In this document: positions 1 through 6,254 of the stretch, piece by piece
How positions within the stretch are numbered: the stretch's first letter is position 1
How the letters are laid out: the number at the start of each line of letters is the position of its first letter
Assembly: GCF_004362405.1 (NCBI RefSeq)
Contig: NZ_SNXE01000009.1
Coordinates: forward strand, 1-64,000
Reading direction: 5' to 3'
Source: Roseateles asaccharophilus
GTDB taxonomy: Bacteria; Pseudomonadota; Gammaproteobacteria; Burkholderiales; Burkholderiaceae_C
DNA length: 64,000 nucleotides
The notes under the pieces: generated by a model
The model's input: only the letters and a program-made list of their open reading frames with translations
Database searches by the model: none
Told to the model about the DNA's origin: nothing
Translations under genes and position numbers: made by a program

Positions 1-1
1 G

Positions 2-40
2 TTTGTCGGCACGATGGCCGTGACGGGGAACTGGCTATGA
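2..40 (+). CDS. 3' tail of a cassette gene (partial)
   Basis: A reading frame enters from the left edge and stops with TGA at 38-40, two bases before the left core of the first attC, which is where cassette genes usually end. Only 12 residues (ending GNWL) are visible, so no product can be named. The other two forward frames stop at 23 and at 96, inside the attC. Confidence 0.3.
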   Translation, partial: FVGTMAVTGNWL

Positions 41-41
41 G

Positions 42-98
42 TTTTAACCTGTCATTGGAGCGGACCGCCTTCGGCGTCCGCTCACTTTCACGTTAGAG
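42..98 (+). repeat. attC site 1
   Basis: Left core TTTTAAC (42-48) and right core GTTAGAG (92-98) enclose a hairpin with arms GAGCGGAC and GTCCGCTC around a TTC loop and one unpaired base. Recombination would cut between 92 and 93. Confidence 0.85.
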
Positions 99-104
99 GG
101 CTGT

Positions 105-779
105 ATGCGCTTTCGAAGCGAGATTGAGTCAATATTTGAAGGGAAGGCATTCTTACGGCCGCTCTTCTACTCATATCCCGGCGGCTTGCGCTTCGAGCTA
201 TCCGAAGGGGGCTCTGCTATTGAGCAATTCTTGCTCGCCCTTCGTAAGGCCACCACGATTTGCGCTGATATCTTTCCCGTGAGCAAGCCAATAACGGTCT
301 GTCTTCGCGCATTCGGAAAGCCCAATCTCTTCGCTTACCGAAATTTACTGTCGGAGCTTCGAGCGGCGGGAATCTCAATTCCTCGGTCGCGCTGCTTGTG
401 GTTAGTGGCACCTTCGCCAGACGATGATTTCGACGATGAAGACGACATCTCTTGGCTTCACATTGCATTCGAAGCACCAACCTCGTTACTTCAGAACCTT
501 TTGTGGTCCGCATTTGCCACCGATTTTGGCTCTATTCGACCGCGTCCACGTTGCGACATCTACCTCTTCAACCTCAGCGACAAAGTCATGGTTTGGCCGT
601 ACGACGACCGGGGCATGGACGTTATTGGACCAAATCACCGTCTTCTGTCTCAAATCTACTCAAAGCATTCTCAATACCTCCTCGACTATGATCGCCAAAC
701 CATGGCGGCCACATTCGAGCCCTCTAACCCGCCGCTCAACACGGACGCTCCGCCTATCGGCGGCGCGCCGGTTAGCTAG
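105..779 (+). CDS. Cassette protein, DUF3885-like
   Basis: 224 residues with no signal peptide or membrane segment. The start ATG follows a Shine-Dalgarno GAGGG placed just after the attC core. The C-terminal part (YDDRGMDVIG, then spaced leucines and LLDYDR) resembles the end of DUF3885 proteins, small bacterial proteins of unknown function, sometimes found among toxin/immunity genes; this match is from memory. An acidic stretch (DDDFDDEDD) lies near residues 106-114. The frame runs into its own attC and stops at 779, so the last 18 or so residues are encoded by the recombination site. No biochemical role can be assigned. Confidence 0.7.
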   Translation: MRFRSEIESIFEGKAFLRPLFYSYPGGLRFELSEGGSAIEQFLLALRKATTICADIFPVSKPITVCLRAFGKPNLFAYRNLLSELRAAGISIPRSRCLWLVAPSPDDDFDDEDDISWLHIAFEAPTSLLQNLLWSAFATDFGSIRPRPRCDIYLFNLSDKVMVWPYDDRGMDVIGPNHRLLSQIYSKHSQYLLDYDRQTMAATFEPSNPPLNTDAPPIGGAPVS

Positions 780-789
780 CACGTTAGAA
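722..789 (+). repeat. attC site 2
   Basis: Left core CTCTAAC (722-728) and right core GTTAGAA (783-789), with an internal palindrome around CCGCC/GGCGG. It overlaps the 3' end of the preceding gene. Confidence 0.8.
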
Positions 790-797
790 GGATCAGC

Positions 798-1202
798 ATG
801 GCCATTGATCTTCGCAACAGTTCAGGCGAATCAATTCAAATCAGCAATGGGCACTGGGCTGTTTACCTCACCCTTGCCGAAGCGTTCGGGTGGAAACCCC
901 AAGGAACGTCACGCCCCCCAAGTCTTCCCCCAGATCAGCCATGGAGTGGTCAATACGCGAGTAGTGATGGGCAGATCGTCATGGATGCCGAGGCAAAATT
1001 GCTGGCGCAAATTCTTCACGCCGCAGCGGTTCATCCAAAGATCGAAATGGCGCTAACTGATGTAATTGCGAGGATTGAGTCCCAGATTGAAAGTTCCGGA
1101 ACGGCCATTCCGGCTCAAATGAGAATGACGCCGAATGACTTTTCTAAAGAGTTCTCTCCGCTGCTGATGTTCTTGTACAAGGGAGAGTTTGTCATTGCGT
1201 AA
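798..1202 (+). CDS. Cassette protein of unknown function
   Basis: 134 residues. The ATG is preceded by a good ribosome site (GAAGGA) directly after the attC core. The protein is soluble and mixed alpha/beta. It opens with a short strand-like segment (MAIDLRNSSGESIQISNGHW) and has a Trp/Pro-rich middle. A small domain that reads a peptide or polysaccharide ligand is imaginable but unsupported. It stops four bases before the next attC. No family is recognised. Confidence 0.72.
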   Translation: MAIDLRNSSGESIQISNGHWAVYLTLAEAFGWKPQGTSRPPSLPPDQPWSGQYASSDGQIVMDAEAKLLAQILHAAAVHPKIEMALTDVIARIESQIESSGTAIPAQMRMTPNDFSKEFSPLLMFLYKGEFVIA

Positions 1203-1205
1203 TCC

Positions 1206-1295
1206 TTCTAACTTTACAGTCGAGTGGGACAGCCACAAGCTGCGCTTGTGGTTCCCTTCGCTTCGCTCCGGCTGCCCCTCACTTCCACGTTATGT
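1206..1295 (+). repeat. attC site 3
   Basis: Left core TTCTAAC (1206-1212) and right core GTTATGT (1289-1295). At 90 bp it is longer than its neighbours. Internal complementarity includes AGCCACAAGC against GCTTGTGGTT. Confidence 0.8.
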
Positions 1296-1310
1296 TTATG
1301 AGAGGGACAC

Positions 1311-1700
1311 ATGAACCATCAGCAGGTGAACGGCATAGATCTTTACAATTTTCAAAAAGATAATGATCGCTCTGAACTATTATTTTGGATGGGGGAAAGT
1401 TGTGCTGAATTCATTGTAAACAGCGTCATTCATCAAGTTTGCTCGCAAGTCGCCGACAGTGAGCTGCTGGGAATAAAAGCACATTCCGATCCAGTATTTC
1501 AAGTAAGAGTTGCAACCAAAAGAGGCAACAAAGTTTCCTACATAGAGGCAAAATTTCCGATGCAAGTTTTGATCAGGAATCCTCAAGGCGATATTCGGCT
1601 GGAAGTCACTGGCACTTATGAATACAGAGCGAATTTGGATGGTAGCCGTCCGCCTGAGATTACAAAATCATTCGACATTTCTCATCAGACATGGCTTTAA
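1311..1700 (+). CDS. Cassette protein of unknown function
   Basis: 129 residues, with visibly lower GC than the chromosome, which points to foreign origin. A Shine-Dalgarno AGAGGG lies 5 bases before the ATG. The middle and C-terminal half alternate polar and hydrophobic residues (for example FQVRVATKRGNKVSYIEAKF and IRLEVTGTYEYRA), suggesting a small beta-rich fold. No signal peptide, membrane segment or catalytic motif is seen, and no family is recognised. Confidence 0.72.
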   Translation: MNHQQVNGIDLYNFQKDNDRSELLFWMGESCAEFIVNSVIHQVCSQVADSELLGIKAHSDPVFQVRVATKRGNKVSYIEAKFPMQVLIRNPQGDIRLEVTGTYEYRANLDGSRPPEITKSFDISHQTWL

Positions 1701-1701
1701 A

Positions 1702-1759
1702 ACATAACCCCTCGTTCCAGCGGATCGCCTACGGCTCCCGCTGAACTCAAACGTTATCC
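1702..1759 (+). repeat. attC site 4
   Basis: Left core ACATAAC (1702-1708) and right core GTTATCC (1753-1759). The hairpin pairs CAGCGG with CCGCTG. Confidence 0.82.
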
Positions 1760-1762
1760 AGC

Positions 1763-2113
1763 ATGAACACGCGGCGCGTTCACGACCTGATGAGGCTGCA
1801 CTTTCCTTCGATCGATCACGCTCGCCGGGAGTGGATGATCGTGGCCGATAGCAGCCAAATTGAAGCGCTCATAGCTGAGCATGTTCGCTCGCCAGAGGCG
1901 CTGGTAGAAGTCCATCGGAAGCTGGGTGCACTGCTGCCTATTGGCGAGGCTGCCCGCTTCGCTGTGACTCACATCGGGGAAGGCGAGATTCGCATCGCTG
2001 ATCGCGCGTTCACCGGATTTGTTGTTGTTGCGCAGAACGGTGTTGCTACTGGATGGCGCACGCTGGATAACCTTTCGCTCCAGCGGCCGGCTTTGCCGCC
2101 CGCTGAGCTTTGA
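1763..2113 (+). CDS. Cassette protein of unknown function
   Basis: 116 residues. The ATG lies only ten bases after the recombination point, with no recognisable ribosome site, so translation may depend on the upstream cassette. The N-terminal half is helical; the C-terminal part has strand-like runs (ARFAVTHIGEGEIRIADRAF, FVVVAQNGVATGW). The final 16 or so residues and the TGA lie within attC 5, so the C-terminus is read from the recombination site. No family is recognised. Confidence 0.65.
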   Translation: MNTRRVHDLMRLHFPSIDHARREWMIVADSSQIEALIAEHVRSPEALVEVHRKLGALLPIGEAARFAVTHIGEGEIRIADRAFTGFVVVAQNGVATGWRTLDNLSLQRPALPPAEL

Positions 2114-2121
2114 CGTTAAGC
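2065..2121 (+). repeat. attC site 5
   Basis: Left core GGATAAC (2065-2071) and right core GTTAAGC (2115-2121), with CAGCGG/CCGCTG arms like attC 4. It overlaps the end of the preceding gene. Confidence 0.82.
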
Positions 2122-2163
2122 CGCAAGTACGTGCTCGGGCAGAGCGGATACAGTTTCAAGAAC

Positions 2164-2418
2164 ATGCATTCTCACGAACCAAAGCTCATTGATTCCACGC
2201 GCCTGGCGTGCTTCTCTGCTGTGGGCGATGGAATGCATGTCGAGCTGGCCGCCGAAGCCGATGGCGAAGTTCTGGTCTCGTTTCGGGAGGACGAAGCACT
2301 CGGGCTTCAAGTGGTGCTTCACGGCCGGTCCCAGGATGTAGTTCTCTCGCTTGCGGATCTGAAGCGCGCCATTTCCTTAGCGGAGTCAGAAGTCCATCGA
2401 GAGTCTTTCTATGACTAG
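2164..2418 (+). CDS. Small cassette protein of unknown function
   Basis: 84 residues from the ATG at 2164 (MHSHEPKLID). The same frame is open further upstream with a GTG at 2131 and a TTG at 2110. The TTG lies left of the recombination point at 2115 and would not travel with the cassette, so it was rejected. Strong strand-like stretches (GMHVELAAEADGEVLVSF, GLQVVLHG) are followed by a C-terminal helix, suggesting a small alpha/beta protein. No family is recognised. Confidence 0.6.
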   Translation: MHSHEPKLIDSTRLACFSAVGDGMHVELAAEADGEVLVSFREDEALGLQVVLHGRSQDVVLSLADLKRAISLAESEVHRESFYD

Positions 2419-2427
2419 GCGGGTGCG

Positions 2428-2538
2428 GCTTAACCATTCGCTCAACCGGACCTGCGACGGCATGCCGCCTACGGGCCTCATTTCATTCTGGCCCTGCGGC
2501 GTCCTGCCGCCGCGGGCCGGTTAGCTCGAACGTTAAAT
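2428..2538 (+). repeat. attC site 6
   Basis: Left core GCTTAAC (2428-2434) and right core GTTAAAT (2532-2538). At 111 bp it is the longest attC here, rich in GC palindromes. Its right core overlaps the ATG of the next gene. Confidence 0.75.
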
Positions 2539-2866
2539 GGCAATGCTCCCGCCGATCCCTGCACAGTACAAAGACTTCCTCGCAGCGCATGGCGCCTTCG
2601 AGGGTTTCACAACGGGTGAGGGGCGACCCGGCTACGTGGCTCTTTGGCCGATGGCGGACATTGCCGGCAACAACGCCGACATACAGATTCAAGACTACGC
2701 CCCCGGCTTCGTTGCGTTCGCTGGGGACGGGGGCGGCGAAGTGCTGGCTTTCGACGCATCAGGGGCGGTATTTCTGCTGCCGCTTGTTGGTATGGAGCCG
2801 CAGTACGCGATCAAGGTCGCGGACTCGTTCGCAGAGTTGGAGGCTCGCTTTGAAATTGCCATTTAA
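2537..2866 (+). CDS. SMI1/KNR4 (SUKH-type) family protein
   Basis: 109 residues. The segment PGYVALWPMADIAGNNADIQ, then an Asp-Gly-Gly-Gly turn and a hydrophobic strand ending in GMEPQYAIKVADSF, follows the pattern of SMI1/KNR4 proteins. In bacteria that superfamily often supplies immunity proteins against polymorphic or contact-dependent toxins. No partner toxin is adjacent, which fits an orphan immunity gene captured in an integron; that role is inference. The ATG at 2537 lies inside the attC core, with an alternative ATG at 2543. No ribosome site lies within the cassette. Confidence 0.75.
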   Translation: MAMLPPIPAQYKDFLAAHGAFEGFTTGEGRPGYVALWPMADIAGNNADIQIQDYAPGFVAFAGDGGGEVLAFDASGAVFLLPLVGMEPQYAIKVADSFAELEARFEIAI

Positions 2867-2917
2867 CCTGCCGTTGGAGCGGCCCGCCTTCGGCGTCCGC
2901 TCACCTTCACGTTAGGC
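2861..2917 (+). repeat. attC site 7
   Basis: Left core ATTTAAC (2861-2867) and right core GTTAGGC (2911-2917). It is nearly identical to attC 1. It contains the TAA stop of the preceding gene. Confidence 0.85.
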
Positions 2918-2928
2918 CCCAAAGAATC

Positions 2929-3315
2929 ATGCTTCCTACTCGTATCGCAACTGCACCAGTTCCGCTCACTGCGCTCCTTGGTCTCGTATTGATTGGCAAC
3001 TTTGCCTTTGCCGTCGTGTGGCCTCCTGAGTTCAGTTCATTCGTGATCAAACTCGCCCTCGTTCTGTATTTGGCGTGGGGAACACTTGGGGGCCGAACGT
3101 CAGCTTTGGTGCTTCTCGCGCTATTGCTGTTGTTCAGTGTTGGCACCAATCTCTACCAGGTCCACGAAGATCCCAATCCAATGTCACCGGCCTCATTGTT
3201 TCAAAGTGCCTATTCGCTTGTCCTGCTTGGCACGGTGGGCTACATGTGTTTTGCTCCGGCCGCTCGTCGGCACTACCAGCATGAACGCGCTCGAAATATC
3301 TCCGGTGGGGCCTAA
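2929..3315 (+). CDS. Small integral membrane cassette protein
   Basis: 128 residues with about four hydrophobic segments (roughly residues 10-30, 36-53, 58-75 and 88-108) and short loops, so a polytopic inner-membrane protein. The C-terminus is basic (RRHYQHERAR) and probably cytoplasmic. Small multi-spanning proteins are common among integron cassettes and may be transport- or stress-related, but no family is recognised. The stop overlaps the left core of attC 8. Confidence 0.68.
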   Translation: MLPTRIATAPVPLTALLGLVLIGNFAFAVVWPPEFSSFVIKLALVLYLAWGTLGGRTSALVLLALLLLFSVGTNLYQVHEDPNPMSPASLFQSAYSLVLLGTVGYMCFAPAARRHYQHERARNISGGA

Positions 3316-3381
3316 CCATTCCACCGAGCCGACACTCCAAGAGCTTCGCTCTTTCCGTGCGGCTCATGTCAAACGTTATGC
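3310..3381 (+). repeat. attC site 8
   Basis: Left core GCCTAAC (3310-3316) and right core GTTATGC (3375-3381). The arms GAGCCG(A) and (T)GCGGCTC pair around a central AAGAGC/GCTCTT stem. Confidence 0.83.
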
Positions 3382-3384
3382 CGC

Positions 3385-3918
3385 ATGAGGACGATCCCCG
3401 CAGGGCGTTTCACCCTTGAACCCCAAGTGGCCGAACACGCACAGGAGATGTTCCGGGTGCTCAGCGATCCGGCAATCTATGAGTTCGAGAACGCGCCACC
3501 GGAATCGGAGGCATGGCTGCATCGTCGCTTCGAGCTGCTAGAGAGCCGAGGGCCCGCCGATGGATCCGAAGATTGGCTGAACTGGGTTGTCAGGCTGCCC
3601 AGTGGTCAGCTTGCTGGCTATGTCCAGGCTACTGTTTCTCGCGAAGGCTGGGCGTACGTTGCCTATGAGCTGAACAGCCAGTACTGGCGGCAAGGCATCG
3701 GCACGACTGCAGTGGCGGCCATGCTGCAAGAACTCAGGGCGGTGTATCGAGTTCGCGAGTTCGTGGCGGTACTCAAGGGCAAGAACTATCGCTCAAGAGC
3801 GCTGCTGCTGAGTCTTGGCTTTCAGGATGGCTCGGCCGCCCAAGTTGAGAGGCATCGCGACGAGCAAGACGAGATCGTCATGGTGTTGGCACAGGGAACG
3901 GTGGAACATGCGGCATAA
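3385..3918 (+). CDS. GNAT family N-acetyltransferase
   Basis: 177 residues. The order of elements matches the RimJ/RimL-like GNAT acetyltransferases: an N-terminal strand (RFTLEPQ), helices with DPAIYEF, a strand ending LAGYVQATV, then YELNSQYWRQGIGTTAVAAM carrying the acetyl-CoA pyrophosphate-binding loop (R/Q-x-x-G-x-G/A type, here RQGIGT). It ends with a later strand and helix containing NYRSRALLLSLGF. The acceptor, whether amine, peptide or antibiotic, cannot be told from sequence. Acetyltransferases are frequent integron cargo. The ATG is four bases from the attC core and lacks an obvious ribosome site. Confidence 0.85.
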   Translation: MRTIPAGRFTLEPQVAEHAQEMFRVLSDPAIYEFENAPPESEAWLHRRFELLESRGPADGSEDWLNWVVRLPSGQLAGYVQATVSREGWAYVAYELNSQYWRQGIGTTAVAAMLQELRAVYRVREFVAVLKGKNYRSRALLLSLGFQDGSAAQVERHRDEQDEIVMVLAQGTVEHAA

Positions 3919-3973
3919 CCCCTCGCTCGAGAGCGGACTGTCCACGGCAGGCCGCTCAGCTCGAACGTTAGGC
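3913..3973 (+). repeat. attC site 9
   Basis: Left core GCATAAC (3913-3919) and right core GTTAGGC (3967-3973). The arms GAGCGG and CCGCTC form the hairpin. The TAA of the acetyltransferase lies in the left core. Confidence 0.85.
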
Positions 3974-3990
3974 CTACAAAGGAACAGTAC

Positions 3991-4299
3991 ATGGACGACG
4001 CAGCGTACGAGAAACTTGAATCTCTTTGTGCTGACTTCCAAAGACAGTGGATCGCCATATTGCGAGACACGCTAAAGAAGCACAACGTACCTAACGAAGT
4101 CGCCAAATCAATCTGCGGTGAATTTAGCTTCGACTTATCAATGCTCTTTGACCAAGGCGAGATCGAGTACAAAGGTGGCAGCTACAGGCCATTTGTCGCT
4201 TTCACAGATGATGCTGAACAGCCATCATTTGTTATTGAGCCTAATGGCCCTCAATTTCATGAATACGCATTTGGTACAACCGACGAGGCCTATGAGTAA
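3991..4299 (+). CDS. Cassette protein of unknown function
   Basis: 102 residues, acidic, with moderate GC. Ribosome site AAAGGA lies about ten bases before the ATG. The first half is helical (EKLESLCADFQRQWIAILRD); the second half has GEFSFDLSMLF, then short strands (GEIEYKGGSYRPFVAFTDD). No membrane segment or motif is recognised. Confidence 0.72.
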   Translation: MDDAAYEKLESLCADFQRQWIAILRDTLKKHNVPNEVAKSICGEFSFDLSMLFDQGEIEYKGGSYRPFVAFTDDAEQPSFVIEPNGPQFHEYAFGTTDEAYE

Positions 4300-4316
4300 A
4301 AATCTCTACATTAACG

Positions 4317-4392
4317 GCCTAACAAATGGTTCAAATCGTTCGCTTCGCTCACTGGGACGGGCTAAAGCCCGCCCCTTAACCAAACGCTAGGC
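4317..4392 (+). repeat. attC site 10, degenerate right core
   Basis: Left core GCCTAAC (4317-4323) is perfect, but the right core reads GCTAGGC (4386-4392) instead of GTTAGGC. The middle has GACGGGC/GCCCGCC complementarity. The mutated cleavage triplet should weaken recombination and suggests the ageing end of the array. Confidence 0.7.
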
Positions 4393-4551
4393 CGCGCAGT
4401 CCGGCAGCCGAGCTGTCGGCCGGCGGCATTCTGTCGGCTGTTTGTGCAGTCTGTCGCAAAGCCAAGGTCGCCAGCCCTCGTGTCCCCCGAAAATCTTCCC
4501 CTTCGAGCGCATGCCGCGCCACGGGAAAAAGCGATGCGATCACGAAGGATC

Positions 4552-5448
4552 ATGGAGCGGGTATACGGTGCTCTGCTACTACTAACCTCACTGCTGCTCC
4601 TGCCCGCATACGCGCAGCTCACGTCATCGCCGGTCGCCCCGGAGCCGGAATCAGTCGTTGATGTTCAGTTCCGCAACGGCGACACCACTCTCGCGGGTGC
4701 GATCGTCAGCCCGGCAAAGATCATTGCGGGTGCAGTCATCGTTCATGGCTCTGGAAAGGAGACTCGCAACCTGGACCTTGCCAGAGCGCTTGCGCAACGC
4801 GGCGTCGCCACTTTGACTTACGATAAGCGGGGTACTGGCAAGTCGGGTGGCACGTACATGGGGCCCGAGGTCGGAACCAACAACGTCGATACGGCGAACC
4901 TTGAGCTGTTGGCAGACGATGCCAATGCCGCATTGAAGGAACTCTCGCGCAGAGTCTCGTCGCCTAGGACCCCGCTTGGGCTGATGGGAATCAGTCAAGC
5001 CGGCTGGATCATTCCGATTGCCGCAGCCCGCTCGCCTGATGTTAAGTTCATGGTCATCTGGAGCGGTCCGATGGTGACGACACTTGAGCAACTCCGGTTC
5101 CAGTTCTTCGCGGACGGTAGAGAAGACTTCTGGAAGAAGAATACGCAGGCGCGCATCCGCGAGCACATTCGATCCGGCCCAGACCGCTATCAGTTCACGG
5201 CGACCGATCCCACCACCTCACTGCAGAAGCTGTCGATTCCTGGTCTCTGGTTGTATGGCCGGCAGGATCTGAACGTACCTGCGAGCCTTTCTATCGAGCG
5301 ACTAGAACTGCTGGCATCGACTGGCAAACGCTTTGAGCACATCGAATTCCCGGATGCGGGGCACCAGCTGCCGGTTGACGCAGCGCTTTCGGCCTCAATG
5401 AGTTGGCTTCAACGAACTGTGATCTCAACTCCGCCACAAGGTAAGTAG
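4552..5448 (+). CDS. Secreted alpha/beta hydrolase
   Basis: 298 residues from the ATG at 4552, chosen because AAGGA lies seven bases upstream and the first 23 residues form a signal peptide (hydrophobic LLLLTSLLLL, then AYA-Q cleavage). In-frame ATGs exist upstream at 4444 and 4534. The fold is an alpha/beta hydrolase: nucleophile elbow GISQAG with Ser148, acidic residue in YGRQDLNVP, and histidine in DAGHQLP. The oxyanion region VIVHGSGKETRN and the YDKRGTGKSGG loop resemble dienelactone-hydrolase/esterase-type enzymes. The substrate is unknown and a periplasmic location is expected. Its stop lies in a weak attC-like element, so it may be the last cassette. Confidence 0.82.
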   Translation: MERVYGALLLLTSLLLLPAYAQLTSSPVAPEPESVVDVQFRNGDTTLAGAIVSPAKIIAGAVIVHGSGKETRNLDLARALAQRGVATLTYDKRGTGKSGGTYMGPEVGTNNVDTANLELLADDANAALKELSRRVSSPRTPLGLMGISQAGWIIPIAAARSPDVKFMVIWSGPMVTTLEQLRFQFFADGREDFWKKNTQARIREHIRSGPDRYQFTATDPTTSLQKLSIPGLWLYGRQDLNVPASLSIERLELLASTGKRFEHIEFPDAGHQLPVDAALSASMSWLQRTVISTPPQGK

Positions 5449-5596
5449 CCCGTCGAAGCGCAGCGCTGCCCACCCCCTCGCTCGAGCGTTGAACCGCATG
5501 AACGCAATCGTCGTCGGCACCGCCCATAGATCACGTGGCCCAAACGCCTTCCTGCGGCGCTTGCCACAACTCCCGCATTGGGCGCCACACATGCCA

Positions 5597-6055
5597 ATGT
5601 CGATCCGGTTCGTTTTTTGTCTTGCTGTATGAGTGCAGTTGCTAGGCTGCTCTGAGGCGAGCAACGGCACTGGCTCCATCAGCAAACGGATCGGGGAGCT
5701 CGTGCATGCCCCTGGTGCCACAGAGGTGGATCTCCGAAAGCTACCGACATTCGGCTGGGAGTACTTCTATATATCCAAACCCGGCGTCTCTCGCGATGAG
5801 GTCTGCCAGCTCATTGGCGCTGGTCGCAGCGTTTGCGGCCGCATTGTTCGCATCGCCAAGGCCCCAGACGATCATGTCTACTTGATGTTTGGGCTCCATG
5901 GGCAGCTGACGCATATCGAACTTCATGCCTTGGCCAATGGGCAGTTCGACATGCAGATTCCACCGGAGGGCTTCCCCAAGAGCAATGCCGTCTTCAGGGT
6001 ACGCCGCAGCACCACTGGCGCCGGTCAGGATGCCATCTTCTTGGAGCCCAAGTGA
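5597..6055 (+). pseudogene. Lipoprotein gene with TGA in the signal peptide
   Basis: Downstream of the TGA at 5630-5632 the frame is open for about 140 residues, beginning VQLLGCSEAS. Upstream in the same frame is an ATG with MSIRFVFCLAV. Joined, they form an 18-residue lipoprotein signal peptide with lipobox LLGC, broken only by the TGA at codon 12. The GTG at 5633 could restart translation but would give neither a signal sequence nor a ribosome site. The mature domain (PTFGWEYFYISKPGVSRDEV and following) is unrecognised. It is either a recent nonsense mutation, a sequencing error, or an unusual start. Confidence 0.6.
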
Positions 6056-6180
6056 CGCCCAGGCATGCATGCCTGCCGGCGGCCTTCGATGCCACGGCCC
6101 CTGACGAAAGATGCACGCCGGGGCCCCATGGCGCAGCCACCAATCTGGGCATGGTGCTGACCTGAGACCTCGCGTGCAAT

Positions 6181-6210
6181 TTGTCACGCTTCCAACCCTG
6201 TGCGCATAAT
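6181..6210 (+). promoter_or_regulatory. Candidate sigma70 promoter for the 6255-11235 unit
   Basis: TTGTCA (6181-6186) and CATAAT (6205-6210) are spaced by 18 bases, 44 bases before the start codon at 6255. Four of six bases match the -35 consensus and five of six the -10. It is the best promoter-like pair seen in the preceding 200 bp. Confidence 0.55.
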
Positions 6211-6254
6211 GTGCCGGCAAGCCGCCTCAGCCCGTCCCGGTGACAAGGAGCAGC

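Larger units (their letters stand above)
1..4392 (+). mobile_element. Integron gene-cassette array (distal part)
   Basis: Nine complete small genes, plus the tail of a tenth, all read rightward and are separated by ten imperfect palindromes bounded by a left core RYYYAAC and a right core GTTRRRY, the layout of attC recombination sites. Several attC sites are near copies of one another; those at 42-98 and 2861-2917 agree at 50 of 57 positions, as in sedentary chromosomal integrons. No integrase is present. Since intI/attI sits at the 5' end of an array, it should lie left of position 1. Base composition is lower in GC than the flanking chromosome, clearest in 1311-1700 and 3991-4299. The last right core (4386-4392) reads GCTAGGC, so the array probably ends there or just beyond. 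Confidence 0.88.

Noticed and set aside
2110-2163. TTG start at 2110 for the cassette gene ending at 2418
   Set aside because: It lies on the far side of the recombination point, so it would not belong to the cassette.
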